The position numbers and the translations under genes are program-made. 64,000 nucleotides of DNA from Primula veris (lineage: Eukaryota > Streptophyta > Magnoliopsida > Ericales > Primulaceae), in NCBI GenBank assembly GCA_963682055.1, contig OY821749.1:9102336-9166335 (forward strand), read 5' to 3'. Below the pieces are notes generated by a model that was not told the origin of the DNA, did no database searches, and saw nothing but the letters and a program-made list of their open reading frames with translations. Shown piece by piece: positions 13,069 through 22,221 of this stretch. Each line of letters opens with the position of its first letter. Positions within the stretch are counted from its first letter, which is position 1.

Positions 13069-13359
13069 AAGAAAGACCTTGCGTTTGAGGCCTTGTAAGC
13101 GAGAAACAAGTGAATTAAGATGCAAAACAGGGTCATCATTATTATTTGAATTATTGAGATTATTAACAACAGCAGAGATCTCCTTCTCTACGGTGCGATG
13201 ATTAGCCCTAATAGTCCTTTTATAGTCCTCGAACGGAACCCTAACAAACTGGTGCTCCAGCTTTAACGTCTCCGCTACCTTCGACGCCGCCGCCGTTGCC
13301 GCCGTTTCTTCTGCTGCTGTTTGGTTGCCGTTTCGGATGTTCCCAGACTCCATCTCCAT
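4601..13359 (-). CDS. MAEA: MAEA/GID9 homologue, GID/CTLH E3 ubiquitin ligase subunit
   Basis: Seven exons on the minus strand: 13078-13359, 10031-10225, 8709-8831, 6117-6302, 5294-5427, 4802-4988 and 4601-4702. They sum to 1209 nt (402 aa) with intact phases and GT-AG borders. Residues 1-94 are an Ala/Asn-rich N-terminus with a short helix. A LisH motif follows at about 127-160 (TRLKRILVDYMLRMSYFD), then CTLH and CRA helices (about 160-300). The degenerate Gid-type RING is at about 305-402, with CYEDSCTKEDPLS, HSKLVCY and ITCPRTGDVCNY supplying Cys/His ligands. MAEA/Gid9 pairs with RMD5/Gid2 to form the catalytic RING dimer of the GID/CTLH ligase in cytosol and nucleus. The start is the first of two ATGs two codons apart (MEME). 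The 102-nt last exon ends in IVKAYIS, as in plant homologues I recall. Introns carry many MITEs and microsatellites. Confidence 0.95.
6716..6824. repeat. Short direct repeat in MAEA intron 4
   Basis: A 23-base stretch beginning AAAGGGGTCAAACATC occurs at about 6716 and again at about 6801. The intron lies between exons 5294-5427 and 6117-6302 on one side and 8709-8831 on the other; this repeat is in the 6303-8708 intron. No function is visible. Confidence 0.7.
7681..7790. repeat. (TGTGTC)n microsatellite
   Basis: About 18 tandem TGTGTC units, slightly interrupted by one extra GT, lie in the intron 6303-8708 of the MAEA gene. A short (GT)n precedes it at 7626-7640. Open frames through it are artefacts of a repeat whose length is a multiple of three. 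Confidence 0.95.
10883..11093. mobile_element. Stowaway-like MITE in MAEA intron 1
   Basis: The left end reads GTCCCTCCATCCCTAAGTAA and the right end is its imperfect inverse (TTATTTAGGGATAGGGGGAA). Internal arms around ATCACGTATCTA / TAGATACGTGATTTTTG are also inverted, so the 211-bp element would fold into one hairpin. The ends resemble the CTCCCTCCGTCCC family of plant Tc1/mariner MITEs. TA flanks are present on the left within a TA run; the right flank is less clear. Confidence 0.6.
11178..12064. repeat. Tandem duplication of ~230 bp, second copy split by a MITE
   Basis: Copy 1 (about 11178-11405) and copy 2 (about 11441-12064) share long stretches, for example CCAACACTGAAGTCAAATTA near the start and TTTCGGTAATTTTGATATAA near the end. 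Copy 2 is longer because an element of about 395 bp (11573-11967) sits inside it. Both copies lie in intron 1 of the MAEA gene. Confidence 0.85.
11573..11967. mobile_element. hAT-like MITE inside the duplicated segment
   Basis: Ends are CAGGGGCGGAACCA and the inverse of CAGGGGCAGAATTA. Flanks CATGTAGC and CTTATAGC agree at five of eight bases, consistent with a decayed 8-bp duplication. The undisturbed copy of the same duplicated segment (around 11310-11318) has TTTGTAGC at the equivalent place, supporting insertion here. It contains a run of 25 G (11616-11640) and no coding sequence. Confidence 0.7.
12206..12278. repeat. (GT)n microsatellite
   Basis: About 36 uninterrupted GT units in intron 1 of the MAEA gene, ending at the target duplication of the adjacent hAT-like element. 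The repeat gives spurious open frames on both strands. Confidence 0.97.
12286..12743. mobile_element. hAT-like MITE with exact 8-bp duplication
   Basis: The element starts CAGGGGCGGATTTAG and ends with the inverse CTAGTTCAGCCCCTG. It is flanked on both sides by TATGGGGG (12278-12285 and 12744-12751), an exact 8-bp target duplication as made by hAT transposases. The interior is AT-rich and non-coding. Its ends match those of the element at 11573-11967, so both belong to one family. Confidence 0.88.
12804..12930. mobile_element. Small element with TGTTTTAAAAAGC-type ends (copy 1)
   Basis: The segment shares the block AAAAAGCGAAATCTTAGCTA and the right end CTTTTTAAAACAG with the element at 54170-54345. 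The left end is degraded. It lies in intron 1 of the MAEA gene. Confidence 0.65.
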
Positions 13360-14928
13360 CTCTACTGATTTATATATATAATTATGTATCTATATTAATA
13401 TTAATATCGGTTAATACAAGGCAATGCAAGTCAAATTTTTTTAAAAATACTTTCACTTTATTTAATTACTATTAAATGTCATTACTCAATTCAAATACAT
13501 AAATAACTTAAAAAATATTATTTTTCACACATTTTTATTCCAAACAAAATAGTTGTATATTTTTCATAAGAGTAGAGCATTATGTTACTTTTTATATAGG
13601 ATTGTTAATTAATTATATTTAATCATTTGATATTTAAATTTTAAAAAAAATATTAAGTTTATTTGTCAGAATCATATCTATATCATTACGTATCGCACAC
13701 GCATGGACAACGATTATTAATATATATAGAAAGAGAGGGGATTATTATTATTTACTGGTAGTAATTTGTTAGGGATATTTCATTTATTAGTTACTCAATT
13801 TTCATATTTAATTATTTAAGGTAACTATAAAACTAGTTCTAATTTTGATCAACTATTTAATTTGTATTAATTTTTTTAATAATTTAATCATATAATTTAA
13901 CATTTAAAATATACGACTAACTTTCAAAATTACTAACATGGAAAATTTTGAAAGTTAGTCGTATATTTCAAATGTTAAATTATATGATTAATTTTTGAAA
14001 TTTTTAATAAAGTTATAAGTCTGTACGTAGTTTCGTATAACACAATTGAATGAGAACGGGTCGAGTATCACTTACCAATAAGTTTTATGGTAAAACGTGA
14101 ATATTCGGTTAATATGTGGCCTACGACGACATGAGATTAATCGTGAAGTAAACGTTTGGATTAAAGGTGTCACTTTTCAAATTTTTGGATGTAAAATGTA
14201 ATTTTTAGGAACTTTTAATGTTACATCTTTATAACGTCATAAACTTATTTTGTAATGAACCAAAGTTAATAATATTCCAATAATCATGTAATTTTTTCAC
14301 ACCCGTTTTTTTATCAACGATTACTTTCAAAACGAATCGTTCCACCACCACTATAATTTTATTTCCGAATAATAGGCATGTAATAGCGTTTTTTAGATTA
14401 CCGATATGGTATCATAGCTTACACTACCCTACCCTACCCTACCATTAGGATCATGTATCGGTAGTGTAACATGAGACGGAGCGAGTAACTTGTAGATAAT
14501 CTTGGTGCAAAATGAGAACTCTTTTAGGGACCACCAAAATTAATGAAAATTAAAATACTACTATTACTTTGGTATAATAATTGCAAGGGTAGACCCAAAA
14601 TTTTCAAAAGTTAGCTTTGTCAAAGAGAATTTGAAAAATAAAAAAAATCACAGATAAGAAGATATTCTGAAGGTAACAACGCAGTTTATCAATGAAAAAT
14701 CTATGACAAACCACTGTAATTCAATCAACACAAATATGAAGTATCCAATATCAACCCGTTCAAGCAAAACCGAGAACACCAAACTTGCGTTAACTGTTCA
14801 AACTTGCAAAGAACCCCTCTGTATTTCTCTCTTTGGCTATCAAACTATCAACAGAAAAACTCCACAAAACAACTGAAAAGTAAATTAAGATATCATCATA
14901 TATTTCTATCAACCCAAACTAATTTACA
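13360..14928. other. Spacer between MAEA 5' end and coiled-coil gene 3' end
   Basis: Upstream region of the MAEA gene and 3' flank of the coiled-coil gene, both on the minus strand. It contains a hairpin element (13867-14000) and a short CCCTA repeat at 14423-14443. I see no coding sequence in it. Confidence 0.6.
13867..14000. mobile_element. Near-perfect long hairpin, MITE-like
   Basis: The arm 13867-13931 contains ATATACGACTAACTTTCAAA and is inverted in 13938-14000 (TTTGAAAGTTAGTCGTATAT), leaving a loop of about 10 bases. The arms continue outward with a few mismatches. No clear target duplication was found, so it may be a degenerate MITE or another source of a foldback. Confidence 0.7.
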
Positions 14929-17900
14929 TCACTCAAGCCGAAATTTTCGCACCGACTCTGGACTATCAAGAAGGTCGAAAGGTTTACCCAAAGTGTCTTT
15001 AAGGATAGTGATTTGACCTTCTTTGAGAAGAATATCTTCATCAAGAGCCTCAATTTTTTTCTTAAGCATATTAATCTCGGAATTCATCAGCATGTTTGCC
15101 TCACTGTATTGCTTAACATCTTTCCACAGCATATCCCTCTCCTCAGATACCTTTGGCAATATGCCCCTAACAATTGCTGATTCCTTTCTAGATTCTTCGA
15201 GGTCATCCTCGAGCCGGTTTATGCTCTCATCCTTCTTAATCATCTGCAATAACAAAAATATCAAACTTGAAAAGTTAAAAACCTGATTTTTACAGCTCAA
15301 CTACAGCTATTCAACAAAGCATTTGACTGAACTATCTTAAAGACTTCATGCTTGTATCAGACATTAACTAGAGCTGTATGAACAGACAAAAAAAGTAAAA
15401 CAGATAAAAGGGCAAAAAAGTTCCACAATTATTGTACATCAGCAAGACACTAAACTTTGTTAGTCACAACATTGTGTTGTAATGGAAGTAATTTGTGGTT
15501 AGAGACATTCACTACGGCTTTTATACAATGGTGAATTGGTGATTATGCGCATCCTCATGCTATAGTAGGTTCATCTTATTCAATACATATTAATTAGTTT
15601 CAATGAATATAATTATATTTTGCAAAATTTAAGCATACTATACAAATCAGTGTGATGAACATTTATATTTATGTAAATATACAATGTCCGTCTGCCATGG
15701 AATACAATACAAACTTTAACTGGTCGGTTATCTTAATTCCAACTTTATTCACATTAAGTGCACAGGGCTAAAAAAAAGGAGGAAGCCACCATCCCAAAGC
15801 CACATCATCCATTAAATAACATCTCATTTAAATTTTTTTGAAAAATGTTTTCTTACATTTGAAAAAGAGATTTCCTGCATAGGATAATTATGTAATTCAC
15901 AAATAAAATAATTCAAAGAATATAAGGGCTGAATAAGGGAAGGTTTATCATCCGCCCCTTACTCTAATCTGAATTCCCCCCTCCACAAAGAGCTAATACA
16001 ATTATGTATGTAACTAATATAAAAAAATTACAAACACAGGATAATGAGGATAAATAAGGAAATTCACAATACCTGGAGTTCAAGATCTTTCATCTTATGG
16101 GTCATGCAAGAAAGATTATCCAGTGTGTTCTGAACTTCACTCCTAAGCATGTCGTTTCCTCTGACAGCAGCAGCCAGCTCAGCTTGAATTTGCTCCACCT
16201 GTACCTCTTTGGCATATAGCTTTTCTCGCAACACACACGTCAATAGAGTTTCCGCTTTAAGCTCTGATCTTAATGCGTCCTACATGAACAAAAGTTCAAC
16301 ATTAAAAACCTTGAATTGCTCACTAATTAGTAATTAGTATATTTTTTTATTAATTTTCTTTCTAAAGAACAGATAATCAACTAATGGATGCCAATAACAA
16401 TCTGTTCATTTCACTGAAAAACATATTTCAAAAATTTCATTATTCCTTCACTACAAACATCACCTGTGCATATATCAACTTGTGAATGTTTTTTGGCATT
16501 AAAAAAATACCTCTAGGTTCTGTTCAACAGATTGTCTCCGCCTGTCCTCAAAGCAATGTAAATTTGGTTCCCCAGCCAGCTTGGACTTGCTATTGAGGAC
16601 AGAGGAAATAGTCTGTAAACTATTTCGAAGGCATTCGGCTCTCCTCTTAATACTATGAACCTTCATTTCAGATTCCACAACAAGTTGTCCGCCTAAACCG
16701 GTTTGTAAAGGTTCAACACATTGTTTAGTTTCCAAGGCACGAGTTGCTTTTGATTTTGCATATTCAACTAACTTCGTTAAAAGCTGCGTGCTCTCCTTAA
16801 GCAATGACAATCCTTCACTTTGAATACATCTGACACGGTCAAGAATCTCTCTATCCAGCTTGTAACTAGGAGGAAAACCTCCCTCGTTGTTCCCATTTTC
16901 TTTTAGACGATGCAACAAGTTTATATTCTCATGACGAAGAGTATCAACGTCCAATCGATACGACTCCACCTCCTTCCTCAAATTCTGTTCCACTCCTGTC
17001 AATCTCAGCTGCTCCATTTGCATCTTTGCCAAATGTTTTTCATAATTTCCAGTGGAATTACCCACCTTTCCAACCGCCTCACTCAGTGATTTCCGCAACC
17101 CGTCAATCGTATTCCCCTGCTCACTACATGTTCTTATGATTCTTGATATGCATTTGTGCAGATCCTTGCACTCTTTCTCCTTGTCCTCATAATTCCTTTT
17201 AATGCATACTCGGTCTTCTTCAACTGCTTTATACTTATCCTCCAAAACAGTGAGATTTTCTGATAGGTTTTGATTGTCCTCACTCACCTCTTCCATTTTC
17301 AAGTTCACATCTTTAAGTTGCGATTCAGAGTCTACAATTTTGCTCCTATTTTCCACTTGTCTTTCACTCAACGAAGAAACATCTCTTTGCAGCGACACAT
17401 TCTGCTCAGCTAGCTCCCTCACTCTCTCGCGAAGCCTATGCTCCTCTGCTTGATATTTCTCAAGTTTTAGTGACCACTCACTCGATCTTCTATCTATTTC
17501 TTGCTCTAAAGATAACTGTAGCTCGGTCTTCTCCTTTTCAAGCCTTCGTGTCCGAGAATCTAATTCTTCCTTCAACAACTTAACTTCTTCTCTAGCACAC
17601 TTTCTATCAGAAATTCGAGACTGTAAACCAGCCGCCACCTCATGTGCCATACTTAACCTCTCTTCGAGCAAGTTTCTTATAATCTGGACTAATGCCGGCA
17701 CACTAAAACCAGTAGCTGCAATCTCCTTCTCAAGCTCCTCAGAAAACAACCAGATCCGTTCTTCTGCTTCCTTTGATTTTCTCATTAAGTCCACATCCTT
17801 CTCACAATTCAGAAATTCATATACGTCACGATTCTTCATAAAAACCTCCGGCTTTTCATCTGAACTCTGAGATTTTTTTAAAGATCCACCATATATGTCT

Positions 17901-19063
17901 TCGATTGTGATTGGGTCTAAATCCTCGGAACTAGTTTTTCCTAAAGCTCGGGATTGAGAGAGTCTCTCGATCACATGCTTTGCCAGGCTCCTAGGAGATT
18001 CATGCCCAAAACTGTTCTCAACCCAACCTCTGGATGAGAGTTGTCCTCCCTTAATTTCTCTAAATGAGTAAGACTTTGACTTCTCTCTCATGCTATTAGT
18101 AGGTGAAGAGGGTGCTGTGGATTGAATTCTCGGAGGGCGCTTTACAATATCCTCTCGGTTTTCAATGTAATTCTGTTGTTTATGTACACTAAACTCTTGT
18201 TCACCATCGATATAACGATCAAGTACCATACTGGAAACATTGCTTGAGCAGAATGACGAGCTTTCAGAGGAGTCACATAGACCTAAAGCATTAACCACAT
18301 ATGCATTTTCTGCAGCACTCGAATCAAAGCACTTTGGCCTCGACAATCGTCTCTCCGGGGTAGGGGTACGACATCTGATAAGGAACAAGAAAGAAGAAGA
18401 AAAAAGACAAACAAGACATCAGTACATAACATAAAAACAAAAAGGAAAAAAGCAAAGATACAAATATTGGAAAGCAAGTTGTGAAGAAAAACTTTAATGT
18501 ATCTCTTTATACAAAGAAAAATATTAAAATCAGCTTTTGTGTTGAGACTTGAAACAAATCAAAAGTTTTTTCTGTGGAGTAATGGAATGTGTGGTGTAAT
18601 CAATTGGTCCAATCTCATCTTGGTCAAATTTGAATATCAGAATAGCAGAAATAGTCATGATTCAATGGGTCAGGAACAACAAATACAGACAAGGCATCGG
18701 AAGATAAAAAAAAAAATAGAAAACGTAAAAAAAAACCGGATATACAAAATATATGTCCAACGCAAGTTCCAACAGAAAAAGAACAAAGTCAATAGAAACT
18801 TACCGATTCGACAGCTTGTGTGTATTTTGTTTTCCTCCATCAGAAGCAAATCGATGTATAGCTGCTGATGACGAAACACTCCTTCGGAGACATGGAATAT
18901 CACCGGACGATTGGGTATCAAGTAATTGTTGAGTCTTAGAACTCCGAGGACTTTGAAAACTGTTTTCAGACTTATCCCCTTCAAAACTAGAGACTTTTGG
19001 TGGACTTCGTTTGTTGTTTTCAGTGCTTGGTGAGGATGATCGGAAAAAGAAAAACTTCTTCAT
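14929..19063 (-). CDS. Plant-specific long coiled-coil protein
   Basis: Four exons: 18804-19063, 16511-18374, 16073-16279 and 14929-15243; 2646 nt, 881 aa, phases intact. The N-terminus is basic and Ser-rich (MKKFFFFRSSSPSTEN; CRTPTPERRLSRPK near residues 87-101). From about residue 240 to the end the sequence is Glu/Lys/Leu-rich with heptad-like spacing, broken near 560-640, that is, mostly coiled coil. The start is the only upstream in-frame ATG before the Ser-rich region. I recall similar proteins in Arabidopsis as At3g55060 and At2g39300, of unknown function and loosely described as centromere- or kinesin-like; no motor domain is seen here. A structural or microtubule-associated role is only a guess. 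A probable untranslated leader exon lies near 21512-21600, close to the MULE insertion. Confidence 0.9.
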
Positions 19064-19878
19064 CTTCTACAATCCAGTTTAGCCTTACCAACTGATCCTC
19101 AAAGACGATAATTATTTATTGAACCTGTAGCAACAGAACTTGCAATCAGTAAAGTCTAAAGCAAACAAAAAATGCATGTACCTCAAAGTTATAAGTATTA
19201 CAAGTTAATGTTTATGGAAACGATTAGTTATGTGAAGGAAATGTTGATATCGTACAATATACTTTAAAAATTATGACCAAAATATAATGGAACTCAATCC
19301 TGAAATATAGATAACAAGTTAAAGTTTATGAAATTGATTAGTTACTAGGATATGTGAGAAAGAAATATAGAAATCGCTTTGTTAATAAAGACTGGAAACT
19401 TCAACATTACAACTAGTTCATGGAACTCCATCTAAGATCAAACTTTGTTTAAGATAGAAAAATCAAATTAAGATGCATCTGGTTATTCCTGTTTGAAAAT
19501 AAAATATTAAAAAATACAAGGGGTAACAAAACTAAGAATACATAAATAAGCTGATAGATGCAATATAGACATTCCACTGTGCACATGCATGCATCATTGA
19601 CTTCAGAAAGTGAAAAGAAAAAGCAGCAGCATTAAATTCAGAAACCTTTTTCTATTCTGTATGAATTCATAAACATCATCAAAGAAGCATCATTATGTTT
19701 ACAACTCGTGACATTCAAATATTATCAAATTGTGTTTTTTAATTAAGGTTAATCTCATCATGAAATTGAAAAACTAAACTACTCTACTCTTAACCCTTAT
19801 TCTCCACATCTTTTTCTAACAAACCTCAAAGGACGAATCAAATTCATTTAATAGCACATTAAGATTTGATCTCTCCGA

Positions 19879-20449
19879 TAGGAGTGGGCAAAAATCCGCC
19901 AACCCGCCCCGTAACCCAACCCGCATGGATTGGGGTGAGTTGGGGTGGGTTGAGTGTCAAAAAAAAATCAATTCGCCCCAATCCGCTATATATTTTGCGG
20001 GTTCGGTTAGGGTTGAGGTTAACAAACCGCGGGTTAATCCGCGCCAATCCGTTTCAACCGCAATATATATATAATTATAAATATATATACATTGTGTGTA
20101 TTTTAAGATACATCTTTCATTCCTGTTATATTTTAGTTTTATTACTTGTTCGCGAATGTTCTAAACATATTTTCATTGGTTTTAATTTATATTTCTTTTT
20201 GAAATATTCGATTTATTTTAAAATTTAGGTTGATTATGCAAACTATGAAAAATAAAGGACCAAAATAAAAATTTAAGAATCAATCTAAACCCAACCCGCA
20301 ATTTATTTTGCGGGTTGGGTTGGGTTGTGGTTTTAATTGTAACGGGTTGGGTTGAGTTGGGTTGAGATTTAAATTTTATCAATCCGCCCCGCCATTTATT
20401 TTACGGGTTGGGTTAGGATTGAGGTCAATCCGCCCCGTGCCCACCCCTA
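19879..20449. mobile_element. hAT-like MITE rich in GGGTTGGGTT repeats
   Basis: Ends are TAGGAGTGGGC and the inverse of TAGGGGTGGGC. The flanks CTCTCCGA (19871-19878) and CTCTCCGA (20450-20457) are an exact 8-bp target duplication. Subterminal regions repeat AACCCGC / GCGGGTTGGGTT on both strands, a pattern seen in plant hAT MITEs. There is no coding sequence; open frames through the repeats are artefacts. Confidence 0.9.
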
Positions 20450-20970
20450 CTCTCCGAAATACTCAATTAGAACTCAGTAAGGCCTAATAATAGACAAATG
20501 AAAGCAACCATTGAAATAATACACTTAACTTTACAAATTTCTTTATACTTATACCCCGAAAGCAAATCAATCAAAAAATATTTTCAACTTTAATACAGAA
20601 AATGAGAAGATACAATGATATATGACCACTATTCTAATTCACACAAACTTATATCGGAACACAAATTCGATCGATCACAACTTAAAATCAGTTCTAATTT
20701 TAAAACTAAAACAACCTCAAAATCCAATCTCAGTTACTGGATTTTTCAAAGATTTCATCAGAATTCCGCATACACAGCTTCTTTAACTTATCAGTCTTTC
20801 AAGAAACGCTAAAAATGTACATTTGAGTATGTTTATATATTACCCTTTAGTTACACTCAGTCTTAAAAAAAACCTAAAGATAACATATGAAGTTCTAACA
20901 TATTATACAAACTTAAATATACCAATTCAAAAACCCATATATATATACACAAATATGTATATATATAGTC

Positions 20971-21016
<46 letters not shown>

Positions 21017-21148
21017 GGGATTAAAAGGGCTTATAAACCCATTATCCAAATAAATAAATAAAACATTAACCTTTCTTAAAGAATCGATGTATCTGATCAG
21101 TTCCCCTAAATTTAAAATTCAAAGCACGCAATTAAAAGGACATAAAAA

Positions 21149-21517
21149 CAGAAACACTAAAAAAATAAAAGGAAACAAAATATTACCCTTTAAATAAATC
21201 CTACGAATCCGTTTGAAAAAAACCCTATTTGCCTAAATCAAGAATATCATAAGCACACACAAATGAAATATAATATAATGAATAAAAATAAAGGGGGCAT
21301 ACTGAAATATAATATAATAATATAATGAATAAAAACAGAAACACTATAAAAATAAAAATAAAAGGAAACAAAAAATTACCCTTTAAATAAATCCTATGAA
21401 CCCGTTTGAAAACCCCTATTTATCTAAATCAAGAAAACCATAAACACACAGAAAAACAAATAATAAAATAGTATAGAACAATATAATTAAATAAAAAGAA
21501 AGGGGGATTACTGAAAG
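21149..21517. repeat. Tandem duplication next to a leader splice donor
   Basis: Copy 1 (about 21149-21308) and copy 2 (about 21336-21517) both run from CAGAAACAC through ATTACCCTTTAAATAAATCC to AGGGGG(C)ATACTGAAA or AGGGGGATTACTGAAA. Both copies keep a GT donor on the minus strand (complement of 21301-21302 and 21510-21511). Confidence 0.8.
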
Positions 21518-21600
21518 ATAACGGAAGTGTAGATTTAACGGCGTTAAAGGACGGCGATTTGGAGCTGTGTGTTTGGACGGAGATTTTTGAGAAGTTTTAT
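21512..21600 (-). promoter_or_regulatory. Candidate untranslated first exon of the coiled-coil gene
   Basis: The block is more GC-rich than its surroundings and ends on the minus strand in TTATCTTTCA followed by GTAATCCC, a plausible splice donor. A GA-rich tract lies just upstream (21650-21665). This would place the transcription start within about 200 bp of the MULE insertion. This is inference; there is no transcript evidence. Confidence 0.3.
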
Positions 21601-21767
21601 TTACTTATTTATTTAGTGAGAGAGCAATATAACACTATAGATGTAGAGATATAGAGAGAGAGAGAATAATAATACAGCCGTTTCTTTTTTTGAATACTTC
21701 GAAAATATTGGAAGGCCGCGTATAAAGTGTAAGGAGCCTTGTACTTTAGACAAATGTGCAATTTTAG

Positions 21768-22016
21768 GAGTTTTTTTGCCAAAATGGCTCACTGGGTACA
21801 ATTAATGCCCAGAATGGGCTAACTTTCTGAAATATTCCCAAAATGGTCTACTTTTGAAAAACGACCGATCGAAATGATTAAAACGACCGGTCGTTTTATT
21901 ATTGAACTTTCTGAAACAATTTGGACAATAAACGACCGATCGAATTGTACAAAACGACCGGTCGTTTTTCAGACAAAAACGATCGGTCGTTATGTACATT
22001 TCGATCGGTCGTTTTT
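21768..22016. repeat. MULE left terminal inverted repeat
   Basis: The tip is GAGTTTTTTTGCCAAAATGG. Six copies of the CGACCGATCG/CGACCGGTCG motif are at about 21861, 21882, 21932, 21953, 21980 and 22002. Known MULE transposases bind sites inside the terminal repeats; these motifs are candidates. Confidence 0.93.
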
Positions 22017-22221
22017 CAGAAATACTTGTACTTAAAAAACTCATCTCATTTCCCCAGACCACTGTACTCATCTCATTTCCCAGACCACTGTAAAAATAAA
22101 AAAAAGCAGAGCTCTTAGATCATTTTAGGGCAAATCTCAGATCTCTTCCAAAACAGGTAAAAACTCAATATTTTGTGTTGTTGTTGGAGTATTATTTGAG
22201 TAAAATTGTTAATTTTACCGT

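Larger units (their letters stand above)
19064..21767. other. Leader intron and upstream region of the coiled-coil gene
   Basis: No coding exon is seen here. The region holds a hAT-like MITE (19879-20449), TA and GA microsatellites at 20977-21015, and a tandem duplication at 21149-21517. It probably contains a long intron in the 5' untranslated region. Confidence 0.6.

Noticed and set aside
14423..14443. CCCTA repeat as interstitial telomere sequence
   Set aside because: The unit is CCCTA, not the plant telomere unit CCCTAAA, and only about four units are present.
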